The notes beneath the pieces are model-generated. The model worked only from the letters and a program-made list of their open reading frames with translations. It searched no databases and was not told the origin of the DNA. A program made the position numbers and the translations under genes. From Salegentibacter echinorum (GTDB lineage: Bacteria > Bacteroidota > Bacteroidia > Flavobacteriales > Flavobacteriaceae), in assembly GCF_900129445.1 (NCBI RefSeq), contig NZ_FQVT01000008.1, positions 1 through 64,000 on the forward strand: 64,000 bases of DNA, in the 5' to 3' direction. Within the stretch, counting starts at the first letter, position 1, and each line of letters starts with the position of its first letter. This document shows positions 44,881 to 54,061 of the stretch, piece after piece.

Positions 44881-45369
44881 TCAATCCTTATTTTCCAATC
44901 TATAAATAATCTTTTTCATCTGGGCGATTTCCCGTTCCTGGGCTTCAATAATCTCCTTAGCCAGTTTTTTAGTCTCAGGATCTTCAAGATCTGCCCTTTT
45001 ACTGGTTAGTATCGCAATAGAGTGATGAGGAATCATCGCTTTCATATATAAAAGATCTCCAACTATGGGACGTTGCGCCCTAACTAAGCCTAATGCAGAA
45101 ACAAACAGGATAAGGCTCCCGGCATAAATAGCGATGTTTTTTTTCTTGTTTTTATACATTTTAAGCATTAATGATAACATAATTACTGCCATGGCAGAAA
45201 TTCCCAGGCAGGTCATATAAAATCTTGTAAGGCTAAAATATACGTGATCAAACTCATAAGTATTAAAATACATGGTGATGTACATCGCTATAAACGACAA
45301 ACCTAGCATTAGAAAAAATCTAAGGTAATTACTACTCTTTTTATTCTGTATATTATCTTCTGAATTCAT
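44881..45369 (-). CDS. DUF305 domain membrane protein
   Basis: 162 residues with three transmembrane segments in the first 105 residues and a short C-terminal DUF305 tail, with MIPHHSIAILTSKRADLEDPETKKLAKEI as the recognisable block (His pair). DUF305 proteins accompany copper-resistance genes and some bind copper through these His/Met residues. It lies between two DUF3347 genes. Metal binding is inferred from the family. Confidence 0.83.
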   Translation of the reverse strand: MNSEDNIQNKKSSNYLRFFLMLGLSFIAMYITMYFNTYEFDHVYFSLTRFYMTCLGISAMAVIMLSLMLKMYKNKKKNIAIYAGSLILFVSALGLVRAQRPIVGDLLYMKAMIPHHSIAILTSKRADLEDPETKKLAKEIIEAQEREIAQMKKIIYRLENKD

Positions 45370-45399
45370 TTTATATGATTTTTGGTTGGTTAATGTATC

Positions 45400-45948
45400 C
45401 TACTTCTTAATGGTCTTTTTCACAGAACCACATTTGAGCATCTTATCGCCAAAATATGGGTTGTTTATTTCCTCAATATCGGCATACCAGTATGCGCCAT
45501 TGTTATTAAACGCCATGGGACAGAATTTTTTATAAATAGTACCACCGGAAAGCGCATCTTCAAACATAGGGCCCGCCAATTCTGTGAATTCCGCAAACAA
45601 TCTGCGTTGTTTTTCAATATTCCCGGTTTTGCTTAGTTTTTTAGCAATTTCTTTCATATCGGCTCGTTCTTCTGCAAAAGAATCTGCCATACTTTTAGCT
45701 ACATCCTGCACCTGGCCAGCATCAGCTTTGGTTAAGGCAATTTTAATTTCCAGGTAATTATGCCATATTTTACCGGTCATCCCATCAATAAAATCCTGGT
45801 CAGCAATATCAGCTGTCTTTTCTTCGGCTTTTTTAACCTCTTCCGGAGTATCTATTTCTACAGATTGTTTTGCCTTATTATCAAAACAGGAAGTAAGGCT
45901 AATGGCCATAAAAAGAAATATTCCAAGGTTTAAAATTTTACTTTTCAT
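45400..45948 (-). CDS. DUF3347 lipoprotein (copy A)
   Basis: About 182 residues starting at ATG 45948; an upstream TTG-type extension to 45990 would put 14 polar residues ahead of the signal and is less likely. A lipoprotein signal ends SLTSC. DUF3347 follows, with the signature YKKFCPMAFNNNGAYWY and NPYFGDKMLKCG near the end. It is paralogous to the product at 44248. It may bind Cu or Ag at the cell envelope (inference). Confidence 0.82.
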   Translation of the reverse strand: MKSKILNLGIFLFMAISLTSCFDNKAKQSVEIDTPEEVKKAEEKTADIADQDFIDGMTGKIWHNYLEIKIALTKADAGQVQDVAKSMADSFAEERADMKEIAKKLSKTGNIEKQRRLFAEFTELAGPMFEDALSGGTIYKKFCPMAFNNNGAYWYADIEEINNPYFGDKMLKCGSVKKTIKK

Positions 45949-46021
45949 TTTTCTATTTTTTAAAATTGAAACTAAGTTACAGGTTGTCAAAGTTTTAACC
46001 TGTCAAATTTATGTAAAACAT

Positions 46022-46600
46022 CTATACAATTTTGTCCAAAGAATTTCTAAAATTTTTATCAAGACCTTTATATTCAGATAAATTCATTCCTGTTTCAGCT
46101 TTAAATTGTCTAGAAAGATAATTAACATTACTGTAGTCCAGCAGTTGGCTTATCTCGGTAAAATTATAGGCCCTGGACTGGATAAGTTCCTTAACCTTTT
46201 CTATTTTAAGTTTTATAAAATACTTTTCTAGGGTTATATTTTCGGTATAGGAAAAAATCCGGCTTAACCGCGAATAATCAGTTTCGGTCTCTTTGGATAA
46301 ATAGCTGGATAAAGTACCAGATTTTTGAACGGGAAGCTTTTCCAATAGTTTAATCAAGCTTAATTTTACCTGCTCTACCAGGATTTTATCGGCATTCTGC
46401 AATAATTCAAAGTCATTTTCGCGTAAAACATTATGCAATTTCCTGGTATCGTTTTCTATATTTTCGCTTGCATAAACTACCCGGCCCAACTCTACTTCTC
46501 TAACATCCAGGCCTGCTTCAAGAAGTTCGTTTCTTAATACCTTTATGCAGCGGTTGCAAACCATATTTTTAACAAAAGCTTCTACAATCATTGGGTCCAT
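46022..46600 (-). CDS. AraC-type regulator with HMA-like N-terminal domain (first copy)
   Basis: 192 residues built like the gene at 43498: HMA-like N-terminus with CxxC (C15, C18) in NMVCNRCIKVLRNEL, then an AraC helix-turn-helix pair (NFTEISQLLDYSNVNYLSRQFKAETGMNLSEY). It starts 22 bases after the adaptor gene, on the same strand, so it belongs to the pump operon and probably controls it. A second possible ATG lies at 46591. Metal sensing by the CxxC is inferred. Confidence 0.8.
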   Translation of the reverse strand: MDPMIVEAFVKNMVCNRCIKVLRNELLEAGLDVREVELGRVVYASENIENDTRKLHNVLRENDFELLQNADKILVEQVKLSLIKLLEKLPVQKSGTLSSYLSKETETDYSRLSRIFSYTENITLEKYFIKLKIEKVKELIQSRAYNFTEISQLLDYSNVNYLSRQFKAETGMNLSEYKGLDKNFRNSLDKIV

Positions 46601-46622
46601 CTTTTTAGATTTTTTTCAGCTT

Positions 46623-48416
46623 TTATAATTTTCGTTGCGTCTCCCCACAGCTCAACATCGCCTCCCCATAATACGGATTTTCAATTTCGGGATTAAGGCT
46701 TAGCCAATATCCCCCTTTATTATCATCGGCCATAGGACAAAATTGTTCATATACGGTCTGTCTTACTCCAAAAAGTTGCACCGCCGTACTAAAATTCACA
46801 GATAAAGCTTTAAAATGTTCGCGTTGATTCCCGATATCTATGGTTTCAGCCACTTTTTTCGCCATATTTTGTATTTTTTCGGAAGTCGACATCCAGCGAT
46901 TGTGTGCTTTAGAATCTTTCAACAAGCCCATATCTACTTTGTTCAATGCCTGAAGCATTTTATTGGAAGCTGCCTGGGCTGTTTCGGCATCTTCCTTTAC
47001 CAACGCATTTTTTAAGGCTATATATTCATTAAAAACCCTGCTAAACTGACCAACCAATTTTTGGGATACTTCAAATTGTTCCTCAACTTCTACAGGTGCC
47101 GTATTGTTAGAATTCGCTCCAGATTCCATCCCGGAATGACCTTCGTGCCCGGTAGAAGTCTTGTTACCGTCTTTATTCATCATAGATTTTTTACCCTGCA
47201 GTTGCGCAGCGGCATCTACGGTAAAAGCACCATTTACCACAATGCGCTCACCACTATGCAAGCCCTCGGTAACCGCGTAGCTATCACCCGCAGCGGCGCC
47301 AAGTGCCACTTCCCGCATTTCAAAAACCGGGCGGTCCGGGTTAGGTTGCACATAAACCAGCGAACGTTCCCCCGTCCACATCACCGCCGATTTCGGCACG
47401 GTAATCATCCGATTTTCCTTATTCACACCCGAATCTCCTTCAGCCGATCCTACTTTCCCGCGTACAAACATCCCGGGTTTTAATCGGCCCTCTTTATTGG
47501 AAAGTTCCACGCGCACATTAATGGTTCGCGTGGCGGTGCTTAACAGGGGCTCGATAAAAGTGATGGGTACTTCATATTCTTTGCCCGGCAAAGCATTGGC
47601 GGTAACGTTTATTTGCTGTCCTTCTTCAAGTTGGGCAATCTGGTTTTCATAAGCATCAAATTGCGCCCAAACAGTACTAAGGTTGGCGATCTCATAAAGG
47701 GGTTGGCCTTGCTTCACGTAATCACCTTCTTCCACCAGTTTTTCGGTCACGGTGCCTGAAACTGTGGCGTAAATAGGGAAATACTCTTTTACCTCTCCCG
47801 AAGCTTCGATTTCCTGAATTTGCTTATCGCTAAGTTTCCATAATTTCAATTTTCTGCGCACCGACTCATATAACCTGGATTGTGAATCCTTCATCCTGGC
47901 GGCGGTGAGCAATTCCTGCTGGGCAGAAACCAGCTCGGGCGAATATATCGTGGCCAGCACCTGTCCGCGGCGTACTTCCTCCCCGGTATAATTTATATAT
48001 AGTTTCTCTATCCTGCCATCAAAATAGGAAGACTGAACGCTTTTTGCTTCTTCATTCTTCACGATTTTTCCTGAAAGCACCAATTCCTGTTCCCCGGAAA
48101 GGTTCTCGCCTATTTTCATCGTATGGATGTTGGCCAGGGCCAGGGCGGTTTCAGACATTTCTATTTGTTGCGGACCAACCTCGCCACCACCATTTTCGGC
48201 AGGGATAAGTTCCATCCCGCAAATGGGGCAGTCGCCCGGCTCGGGTTGCATAATCTGCGGGTGCATAGAACAGGTCCACAGCTGGTTTTCCGCATCGTGA
48301 TCGTGTTCTTCAGTAGCCGTTTCGGTGTTTCTTTCAGCATTATTTCCGCCAAAGATCAGGTAGCCCAGAAGCAGCCCGCCCAGCAATATTCCGATATAAA
48401 TGATATATTTTTTCAT
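46623..48416 (-). CDS. CusB-type heavy-metal RND adaptor fused to DUF3347
   Basis: 597 residues in three parts. After an N-terminal membrane anchor comes a heavy-metal-binding domain with WTCSMHPQIMQPEPGDCPICGMELIP (residues about 48-73, CxMHP and CPxCGM). Then the HlyD/CusB adaptor: lipoyl, hairpin and barrel from about 120 to 400. A Met/His-rich linker (MNKDGN, HEGHSGMESG) leads to a C-terminal DUF3347 (about 450-597) ending CPMADDNKGGYW and AMLSCGE. The fusion of a pump adaptor with DUF3347 is typical of Bacteroidota. The adaptor passes Cu or Ag to the pump. Confidence 0.88.
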   Translation of the reverse strand: MKKYIIYIGILLGGLLLGYLIFGGNNAERNTETATEEHDHDAENQLWTCSMHPQIMQPEPGDCPICGMELIPAENGGGEVGPQQIEMSETALALANIHTMKIGENLSGEQELVLSGKIVKNEEAKSVQSSYFDGRIEKLYINYTGEEVRRGQVLATIYSPELVSAQQELLTAARMKDSQSRLYESVRRKLKLWKLSDKQIQEIEASGEVKEYFPIYATVSGTVTEKLVEEGDYVKQGQPLYEIANLSTVWAQFDAYENQIAQLEEGQQINVTANALPGKEYEVPITFIEPLLSTATRTINVRVELSNKEGRLKPGMFVRGKVGSAEGDSGVNKENRMITVPKSAVMWTGERSLVYVQPNPDRPVFEMREVALGAAAGDSYAVTEGLHSGERIVVNGAFTVDAAAQLQGKKSMMNKDGNKTSTGHEGHSGMESGANSNNTAPVEVEEQFEVSQKLVGQFSRVFNEYIALKNALVKEDAETAQAASNKMLQALNKVDMGLLKDSKAHNRWMSTSEKIQNMAKKVAETIDIGNQREHFKALSVNFSTAVQLFGVRQTVYEQFCPMADDNKGGYWLSLNPEIENPYYGEAMLSCGETQRKL

Positions 48417-48432
48417 CGTTTTTGTTTTAAAT

Positions 48433-49698
48433 TTATTCTGAATTATCGCTTAAATAATTGATGTTCGCACTGGCCTGGTAATAATTTTTTACCGCTTCTA
48501 TCAAATTCAGCTGAAAACTGAGCTGCAACTCCTGCACGTCCAGCACATCATTAAAATCTATGGTACCGGTTTCGTAATTTCGCATCAGGATTTCTTCAGC
48601 ATCTTTTGCTTGCTGTAAGTTCAGCATTTGCGTCTGGTAGCTTATGCGTGCCTTTGTCCGGTTGCTCACCGCGGCTTCCAGGCGCGACACCAACTCGTTA
48701 TGCCGGTTTTCCCGTTGTGCATTGAGCTCGCGTTGCTTCAGTTCGTTCTGCCGGGTAACCGATTTATATTTATTGCCGAAAATTGGGATTGTTATCGAAA
48801 CCATGGGCATTAGTATATCTTTCCCGCTATCTGGGGCTTCCATCGCCGTTGCTTCCCCAACCGAAACGTAATCCACGCCAAAACCCATATCGGGCAATGC
48901 TTCTTTTCGGTTAAGTGTTTCAGCCTCCTCTACCGATTCATACAACTTATCAAAACGCAACAGTTCAGGGTGTATTTGTGGCACCTCTGGCAATTGTACC
49001 GGGTCTTCCTGTGGCACCGCCAGGGAGTCGAACACTTCTATCGTAGCACCACGTTCGGTATTGAGCAGGGTATTGAAAGCAGCTTGTTCAGCTTTAAATT
49101 CCTCATCAAAGTTTTCAAAACGTTCCTGCAACTGATTTTTCCGCATTTGAAGTCTAAGCACATCTACCGCTGAAGCCTGGTTCACCTCCAACGAAGTAAG
49201 CGCAAGCTGCTCATAAGCTTCTAGCAGGTCTATATTTTCTTCCAGGACGCGTTGTTTTGCCCTAATGGCATAAAGCCTGTAATAATTCTCGGCCACATTT
49301 AACAATAGTTGCCGTTGGACCGTGGCGATTTCCACATATTGTGCATCGGCAAGGCTGGAAGCATAATTTTTCCTTGCAGTAATGGTCCCAAACCACGGAA
49401 TCATTTGTTGCACCGATAGTTTGTACTGCTGTGGTCCCGTACGGGTCTCCGGTTCGCTCAAAAAATAACCCGCACCAAATTGGGTTTCCGGCAGCATCCC
49501 CACTTCTTGCACCTTTTCCCTGGCCGTTTCATACCGCAGTTCAAATGCTTTTATCTCCGGGTTGTTCTCTAAAGCCTGGGTAAGGTAAGGCTGGAGCTGC
49601 TGGGCTGTTCCTATAAGAAAAAAGAATAGGGAAAAAAGAATAGAGAGCATTCCGTTTTTATTACTCAATTTAATTATTAAAAGATCTATCAGTTTCAT
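48433..49698 (-). CDS. TolC-type outer-membrane channel of the metal efflux system (CusC-like)
   Basis: 421 residues of outer-membrane efflux protein. A signal peptide ends near GTAQ; the most natural start for it is the second Met at 49650, although the longer frame from 49698 follows the pump stop by 15 bases. Two helical repeats are seen, with NPEIKAFELRYETAREKVQEVG and ETGTIDFNDVLDVQELQLS. It is not lipidated, unlike E. coli CusC. Middle gene of the cusA-cusC-cusB order here. Confidence 0.87.
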   Translation of the reverse strand: MKLIDLLIIKLSNKNGMLSILFSLFFFLIGTAQQLQPYLTQALENNPEIKAFELRYETAREKVQEVGMLPETQFGAGYFLSEPETRTGPQQYKLSVQQMIPWFGTITARKNYASSLADAQYVEIATVQRQLLLNVAENYYRLYAIRAKQRVLEENIDLLEAYEQLALTSLEVNQASAVDVLRLQMRKNQLQERFENFDEEFKAEQAAFNTLLNTERGATIEVFDSLAVPQEDPVQLPEVPQIHPELLRFDKLYESVEEAETLNRKEALPDMGFGVDYVSVGEATAMEAPDSGKDILMPMVSITIPIFGNKYKSVTRQNELKQRELNAQRENRHNELVSRLEAAVSNRTKARISYQTQMLNLQQAKDAEEILMRNYETGTIDFNDVLDVQELQLSFQLNLIEAVKNYYQASANINYLSDNSE

Positions 49699-49713
49699 GT
49701 TAAAAGTCTTTTT

Positions 49714-52700
49714 CTATTCTCTATTTTCAATTCTCCTATCATCATCCCCTCTCTTCAAGGTTTTTAAACCGGCCTCTTTTCTCCAACTAAACAACACCGG
49801 CACCACAAACAGGGTGATTAGCGCGATAGACATACCGCCAAAAGCAGGGATGGCCATCGGGATCATAATATCGCTACCACGCCCCGAGGAGGTAAGCACG
49901 GGCAGGAGTGCCAGGATGGTGGTCGCCGTAGTCATTAAGGCAGGACGAACACGTTTGGAGCCTGCTTCTATCACCGATTTACGGATATCTTCCCGTGTTT
50001 CGGGCTCGTTCCTATCGAAGGTTTGGGTTAGGTAGGTGCCCATTACCACACCGTCATCGGTGGCGATACCAAAGAGGGCGATAAAGCCTACCCATACGGC
50101 CACACTCAGGTTTATGGTTTTTATCTGAAACATATCCCGAAGGTTTTCACCAAAAAAGTCGAAATTCAGGAACCACCCTTGTCCGTAGAGCCAAATGAGG
50201 ATAAACCCACCGGAAAATGCTACCAGGATTCCGCTGAAGATCATCAGCGATGTGGAAACCTTTTTAAACTGGAAATACAAAATCAAAAAGATGATCATTA
50301 ATGCCAGTGGCACCACGACGCTCAGTGTCTTTTCGGCACGTATCTGGTTTTCGTAAGTTCCGGTAAATTTATAGCTAATGCCCTTTGGCACGCTAAGCTC
50401 CCCATTATCGATTTTATCCTGAATAAGGGCCTGGGCATTTTCCACGACTTCTACCTCAGCAAAACCATCCTGTTTATCAAAAAGCACATAGCCAATAAGG
50501 AAGGTATCTTCACTTTTTATCACCTGTGGCCCCTGCTCATAACGTATTTCTACCAATTCATCCAACGGCACCGGTGAGCCATCCTCTACCGGAACATAGA
50601 TATTGCCCAGGTCTTCGGGGCTGTCCCGTAGTTCCCGCGGATAGCGTACACGCACCCCGTACCGCTCGCGTCCTTCAACCGTTTGACTTAGGCGTTTTCC
50701 GCCCACGGCAACCTCCAGAAGTTGCTGCACTTCTTCTATACTAATACCATAACGGGCAAGTCGGTCGCGTTGAATATCCAGCAGCAGATAGGGTTTTCCT
50801 ACAATTCGGTCGGCAAAAACGGCTTCGTCTTTTACACCTTCCACTTCTTTTAGCAGTTCTTCCAGTTGAAGGCCAAAGTCTTCTATTTGTTGTAGGTTTT
50901 GTCCCTGTACTTTAATTCCCATAGGTGCGCGCATTCCGGTTTGAAGCATCACCAACCGCGTTTCGATAGGTTGCAGCTTTGGCGCCGAAGTTATCCCCGG
51001 CAGCCTGGTGGCCGCGGTAATCTCGTTCCAGATATCGTCTGGCGAGCTTATTTCAGGACGCCAGTTTCGGTAATATTCGCCGTCTTCATCTGGGATGAGT
51101 TGTTCGTTTTTTACACGGTGAAATTCTACTATTTTATCTTCGCCATAAGTACCGGCGGCATCTTCGTCCACCTCTAAACTTGGATTTATCGCCAGTTTTC
51201 CGTTTTTCAGCAAAAACAAACCATCTTCATTTACCCGGTAGCGCTGTCGCTCACCGTCTTCATTCAGCATATATTCAGATTTATACTGAATGACGTTTTC
51301 ATACATGGAAAGCGGCGCGGGATCGAGAGCTGACTCTGTGCGGCCGGCTTTCCCTACCACGGTCTCGATTTCTGGAATCGCGGCCACGGCCATATCCAAT
51401 TGCTGCAAGACCCGCTTGTTTTCTTCCACTCCGGCGTGGGGAAGTGAAGTGGGCATTAGTAGGAAGGAGCCTTCATCCAGCGAAGGCATAAATTCTTCGC
51501 CGGTATTCCGCATAATCATAAATCCGAGGATCACAAGGATTGTAGGTACCGATAAAAACAGTAGCTTATTGCCCAGGGCCCAGTTGAGGATACGGGTATA
51601 AAACCTTTGGAACAAGGCGAACACGCCCAGCAAGCCAAAAGCGATAATCCCTACCAAAATAAAGTTCCAAAAAATGCTATTCTCTGGCCCCAGCGGTCGC
51701 CAATATTCAGCTAAAAGCAGCACGATGGCGAAAGCCGAAATAGCAATATTGATAATATTTGATGTTTTGGGGGTAATTTTCTTTTTCAAGAGTAGCATTC
51801 CGGTTGCGCCAAAAGCGACCAAAACAATCCCGATGAAATAACCAAAAACAATAGCAGTAAGTCCTGCTATTACAAGAATAGCCTGTATCGTCCAACTCGC
51901 AGATGTACGCCGGGTACGTTTTTTAAAGAACGAAGCAGCAAATGGCGGAATAAGGAACAGTGCCACGATAAGCGAGGCTACCAGGGCCATGGTTTTGGTA
52001 AAAGCCAGCGGACGGAAAAGTTTTCCTTCTGCCCCCACCATGGTAAAGACGGGAAGGAAACTAATAATCGTGGTAAGCACTGCTGTCATAATTGCCCCAG
52101 ACACCTCGGAGGTTGCATTGTAAACTATCTCGTTTGTGGTGAGCAGTTTCCGTTCTTTGTCCTGATCGAGATGGCGGATGATATTTTCAGATAAAATCAC
52201 GCCTACGTCCACCATGGTCCCAATGGCAATAGCAATCCCGGAAAGCGCCACGATATTGGCATCGACGTTAAATATTTTCATCGAGACAAAAACCATCAAA
52301 ACCGCAACCGGCAGCAAGCCGGAAATAAGAATAGAGGCCCGCAGGTTAAATACCATCACGATAATTACCAGCACGGTAATTAAAATTTCCAGGGTTAGGG
52401 CTTCGTTAAGCGTGCCCAGGGTTTCATGGATAAGTTGGGTACGGTCGTAAAAAGGTACAATGGTTACCTGCGATTCGCGGCCGTCTTCAAGGGTTTTGGT
52501 GGGCAGGCCGGGGCTAAGTTCATTTATTTTATCCTTTACATTATTAATCACGTTCAAAGGATTGGCACCATAACGGGCCACAACCACGCCGCCAACCACC
52601 TCGGCACCTTCTTTGTCCAAAATACCACGGCGAGTTTCCGGCCCCAGGTTTACTTTGGCGATGTCACCTATTTTAATGCTGGTAAAATCTTCTGAAGTTA

Positions 52701-53496
52701 CCACGGCATTTTCAATATCTTCTATTTCCTGGACGTAGCCCAACCCACGTACCAGATATTCGGCCTGATTTATTTCCAGGGTTTGCGCGCCAATATCACG
52801 GTTGGTCTCTTTTACCGCCTTCACCACCTGTGCCAGGGAAATATTGTATTGGCGCATCAGTTCAGGATTGACGTCTATTTGATATTCCTGAACATAGCCA
52901 CCTATGGAAGCCACCTCGGAAACCCCGCTGGCACCGGAAAGCCCATATTTCACATAATAATCCTGAATGCTGCGCAGTTCGTGCAAATCCCAGCCACCGG
53001 TAACATTACCATCTTTATCACGCCCTTCGAGAGTGTACCAGAAAATCTGTCCCAAACCGGTGGCATCGGGACCCAAGGCGGGGTTCACGCCTTCGGGCAG
53101 CAGGTTTGCCGGCAGGGAATTCAGTTTTTCCAAAATCCGGCTTCGGCTCCAGTAAAACTCGATATCTTCTTCAAAAATGATATAAATACTGGAAAAACCA
53201 AACATAGAGGAACTCCGGATAGTCTTCACGCCGGGAATACCCAATAACGAAGTAGTGAGCGGATAGGTAATTTGGTCTTCAATGTCCTGGGGAGATTTCC
53301 CTTCCCATTTAGTAAAAACAATTTGCTGGTTCTCACCAATATCGGGGATTGCATCTACCGCCACGGGATCGCGCGGAATTAATCCGGTTTCCCAATTAAA
53401 AGGTGCATTTACCACGCCCCAACCCACAAAAAGGACAAGGAGAATCACCGCCACGAGTTTATTCTCTATTAAGAATTTAATGCTTTTATTCAGCAT
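49714..53496 (-). CDS. CusA/CzcA-type heavy-metal RND pump, enlarged
   Basis: 1260 residues from ATG 53496 (a start at 53526 is poorly supported). Two RND halves with large periplasmic domains. TM4 has GTMVDVGVILSENIIRHLD, the HME-type proton-relay region. It is about 200 residues longer than E. coli CusA because of an insert of four extra hydrophobic segments at about residues 525-630 and an insert in the second periplasmic loop at about 735-820 (NEDGERQRYRVNEDG). The long form is common in Bacteroidota. Neighbours and the CusB-like adaptor suggest Cu(I)/Ag(I); Zn/Co cannot be excluded. Confidence 0.9.
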   Translation of the reverse strand: MLNKSIKFLIENKLVAVILLVLFVGWGVVNAPFNWETGLIPRDPVAVDAIPDIGENQQIVFTKWEGKSPQDIEDQITYPLTTSLLGIPGVKTIRSSSMFGFSSIYIIFEEDIEFYWSRSRILEKLNSLPANLLPEGVNPALGPDATGLGQIFWYTLEGRDKDGNVTGGWDLHELRSIQDYYVKYGLSGASGVSEVASIGGYVQEYQIDVNPELMRQYNISLAQVVKAVKETNRDIGAQTLEINQAEYLVRGLGYVQEIEDIENAVVTSEDFTSIKIGDIAKVNLGPETRRGILDKEGAEVVGGVVVARYGANPLNVINNVKDKINELSPGLPTKTLEDGRESQVTIVPFYDRTQLIHETLGTLNEALTLEILITVLVIIVMVFNLRASILISGLLPVAVLMVFVSMKIFNVDANIVALSGIAIAIGTMVDVGVILSENIIRHLDQDKERKLLTTNEIVYNATSEVSGAIMTAVLTTIISFLPVFTMVGAEGKLFRPLAFTKTMALVASLIVALFLIPPFAASFFKKRTRRTSASWTIQAILVIAGLTAIVFGYFIGIVLVAFGATGMLLLKKKITPKTSNIINIAISAFAIVLLLAEYWRPLGPENSIFWNFILVGIIAFGLLGVFALFQRFYTRILNWALGNKLLFLSVPTILVILGFMIMRNTGEEFMPSLDEGSFLLMPTSLPHAGVEENKRVLQQLDMAVAAIPEIETVVGKAGRTESALDPAPLSMYENVIQYKSEYMLNEDGERQRYRVNEDGLFLLKNGKLAINPSLEVDEDAAGTYGEDKIVEFHRVKNEQLIPDEDGEYYRNWRPEISSPDDIWNEITAATRLPGITSAPKLQPIETRLVMLQTGMRAPMGIKVQGQNLQQIEDFGLQLEELLKEVEGVKDEAVFADRIVGKPYLLLDIQRDRLARYGISIEEVQQLLEVAVGGKRLSQTVEGRERYGVRVRYPRELRDSPEDLGNIYVPVEDGSPVPLDELVEIRYEQGPQVIKSEDTFLIGYVLFDKQDGFAEVEVVENAQALIQDKIDNGELSVPKGISYKFTGTYENQIRAEKTLSVVVPLALMIIFLILYFQFKKVSTSLMIFSGILVAFSGGFILIWLYGQGWFLNFDFFGENLRDMFQIKTINLSVAVWVGFIALFGIATDDGVVMGTYLTQTFDRNEPETREDIRKSVIEAGSKRVRPALMTTATTILALLPVLTSSGRGSDIMIPMAIPAFGGMSIALITLFVVPVLFSWRKEAGLKTLKRGDDDRRIENRE

Positions 53497-53600
53497 GATT
53501 TTATGAATATCAAATTTTAGAATCAATTAAAAGCCCGGTTATGGAAACAGGGGCATTGCCAGATTTACGAGAAATCCGGTAAGTGTCTAACATTCGATAA

Positions 53601-53987
53601 TCAAATAAGGAATACCTGGTCTACAAGCTGTATATCTTTGACCAGATGTGGAGGAGTATATTGTTTAAAAGGAATAATTTCCTTAGAAAAATCTTCAAAA
53701 ATAAAAATATAAGAATAAGTAAAGCCGATGAGAAACTGCTGTTGGCTAAGGTCTAACGAATCAAATTGATGTTTTAATTCATCTTGCCCATCTACCACTA
53801 CTTTTTCGTTGGTGCAACATTCACCATCGGTAGAAATTTCCATGCCGCAGGTATCTGCTGCAGAAAAAATGGCTTTATCTACTAAAAAACTTCCGCAAAA
53901 ATGCTTATCAACCGCAAAAGAAAAGGTTGAAAACAGCACCAGGAGTGCTATTAAAACAGAGCCGCTATTTTGGAAAGCTTTTTTCAT
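53601..53987 (-). CDS. HYC_CC_PP family protein
   Basis: 128 residues: signal peptide to about residue 26, then the patterns the family is named after, KHFCG (its H-x-C part), DTCGMEISTDGECC (adjacent Cys pair) and YTPPHLV. It is a small exported Cys-rich protein found next to metal pumps in Bacteroidota. The function is unknown; metal binding by the Cys residues is plausible. It is first in the island, and its start is 7 bases from a -7 box, implying a very short leader. Confidence 0.82.
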   Translation of the reverse strand: MKKAFQNSGSVLIALLVLFSTFSFAVDKHFCGSFLVDKAIFSAADTCGMEISTDGECCTNEKVVVDGQDELKHQFDSLDLSQQQFLIGFTYSYIFIFEDFSKEIIPFKQYTPPHLVKDIQLVDQVFLI

Positions 53988-53993
53988 CGGTTA

Positions 53994-54001
53994 CAAAAAT
54001 A
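53994..54001 (-). promoter_or_regulatory. Promoter -7 box at the head of the metal island
   Basis: TATTTTTG on the minus strand fits TAnnTTTG, ending 6 bases before the ATG at 53987. Transcription from here would make an almost leaderless message for the whole island. Confidence 0.5.
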
Positions 54002-54061
54002 GCACTTTTTTATTTAGCGTCTTTTTTAGATTTTATGAAAAGCTTTCAAAATTATGGTTTT

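Noticed and set aside
47061-47483. Long plus-strand frame inside the CusB-like gene
   Set aside because: Antisense shadow in GC-richer DNA; the minus-strand product has complete domains.
52783-53247. 154-codon plus-strand frame inside the CusA-like gene
   Set aside because: Antisense shadow of a long conserved pump gene.
43498-53987. Considered as a conjugative or transposon-borne island
   Set aside because: No transposase, integrase, relaxase or flanking direct repeats were found at its ends.
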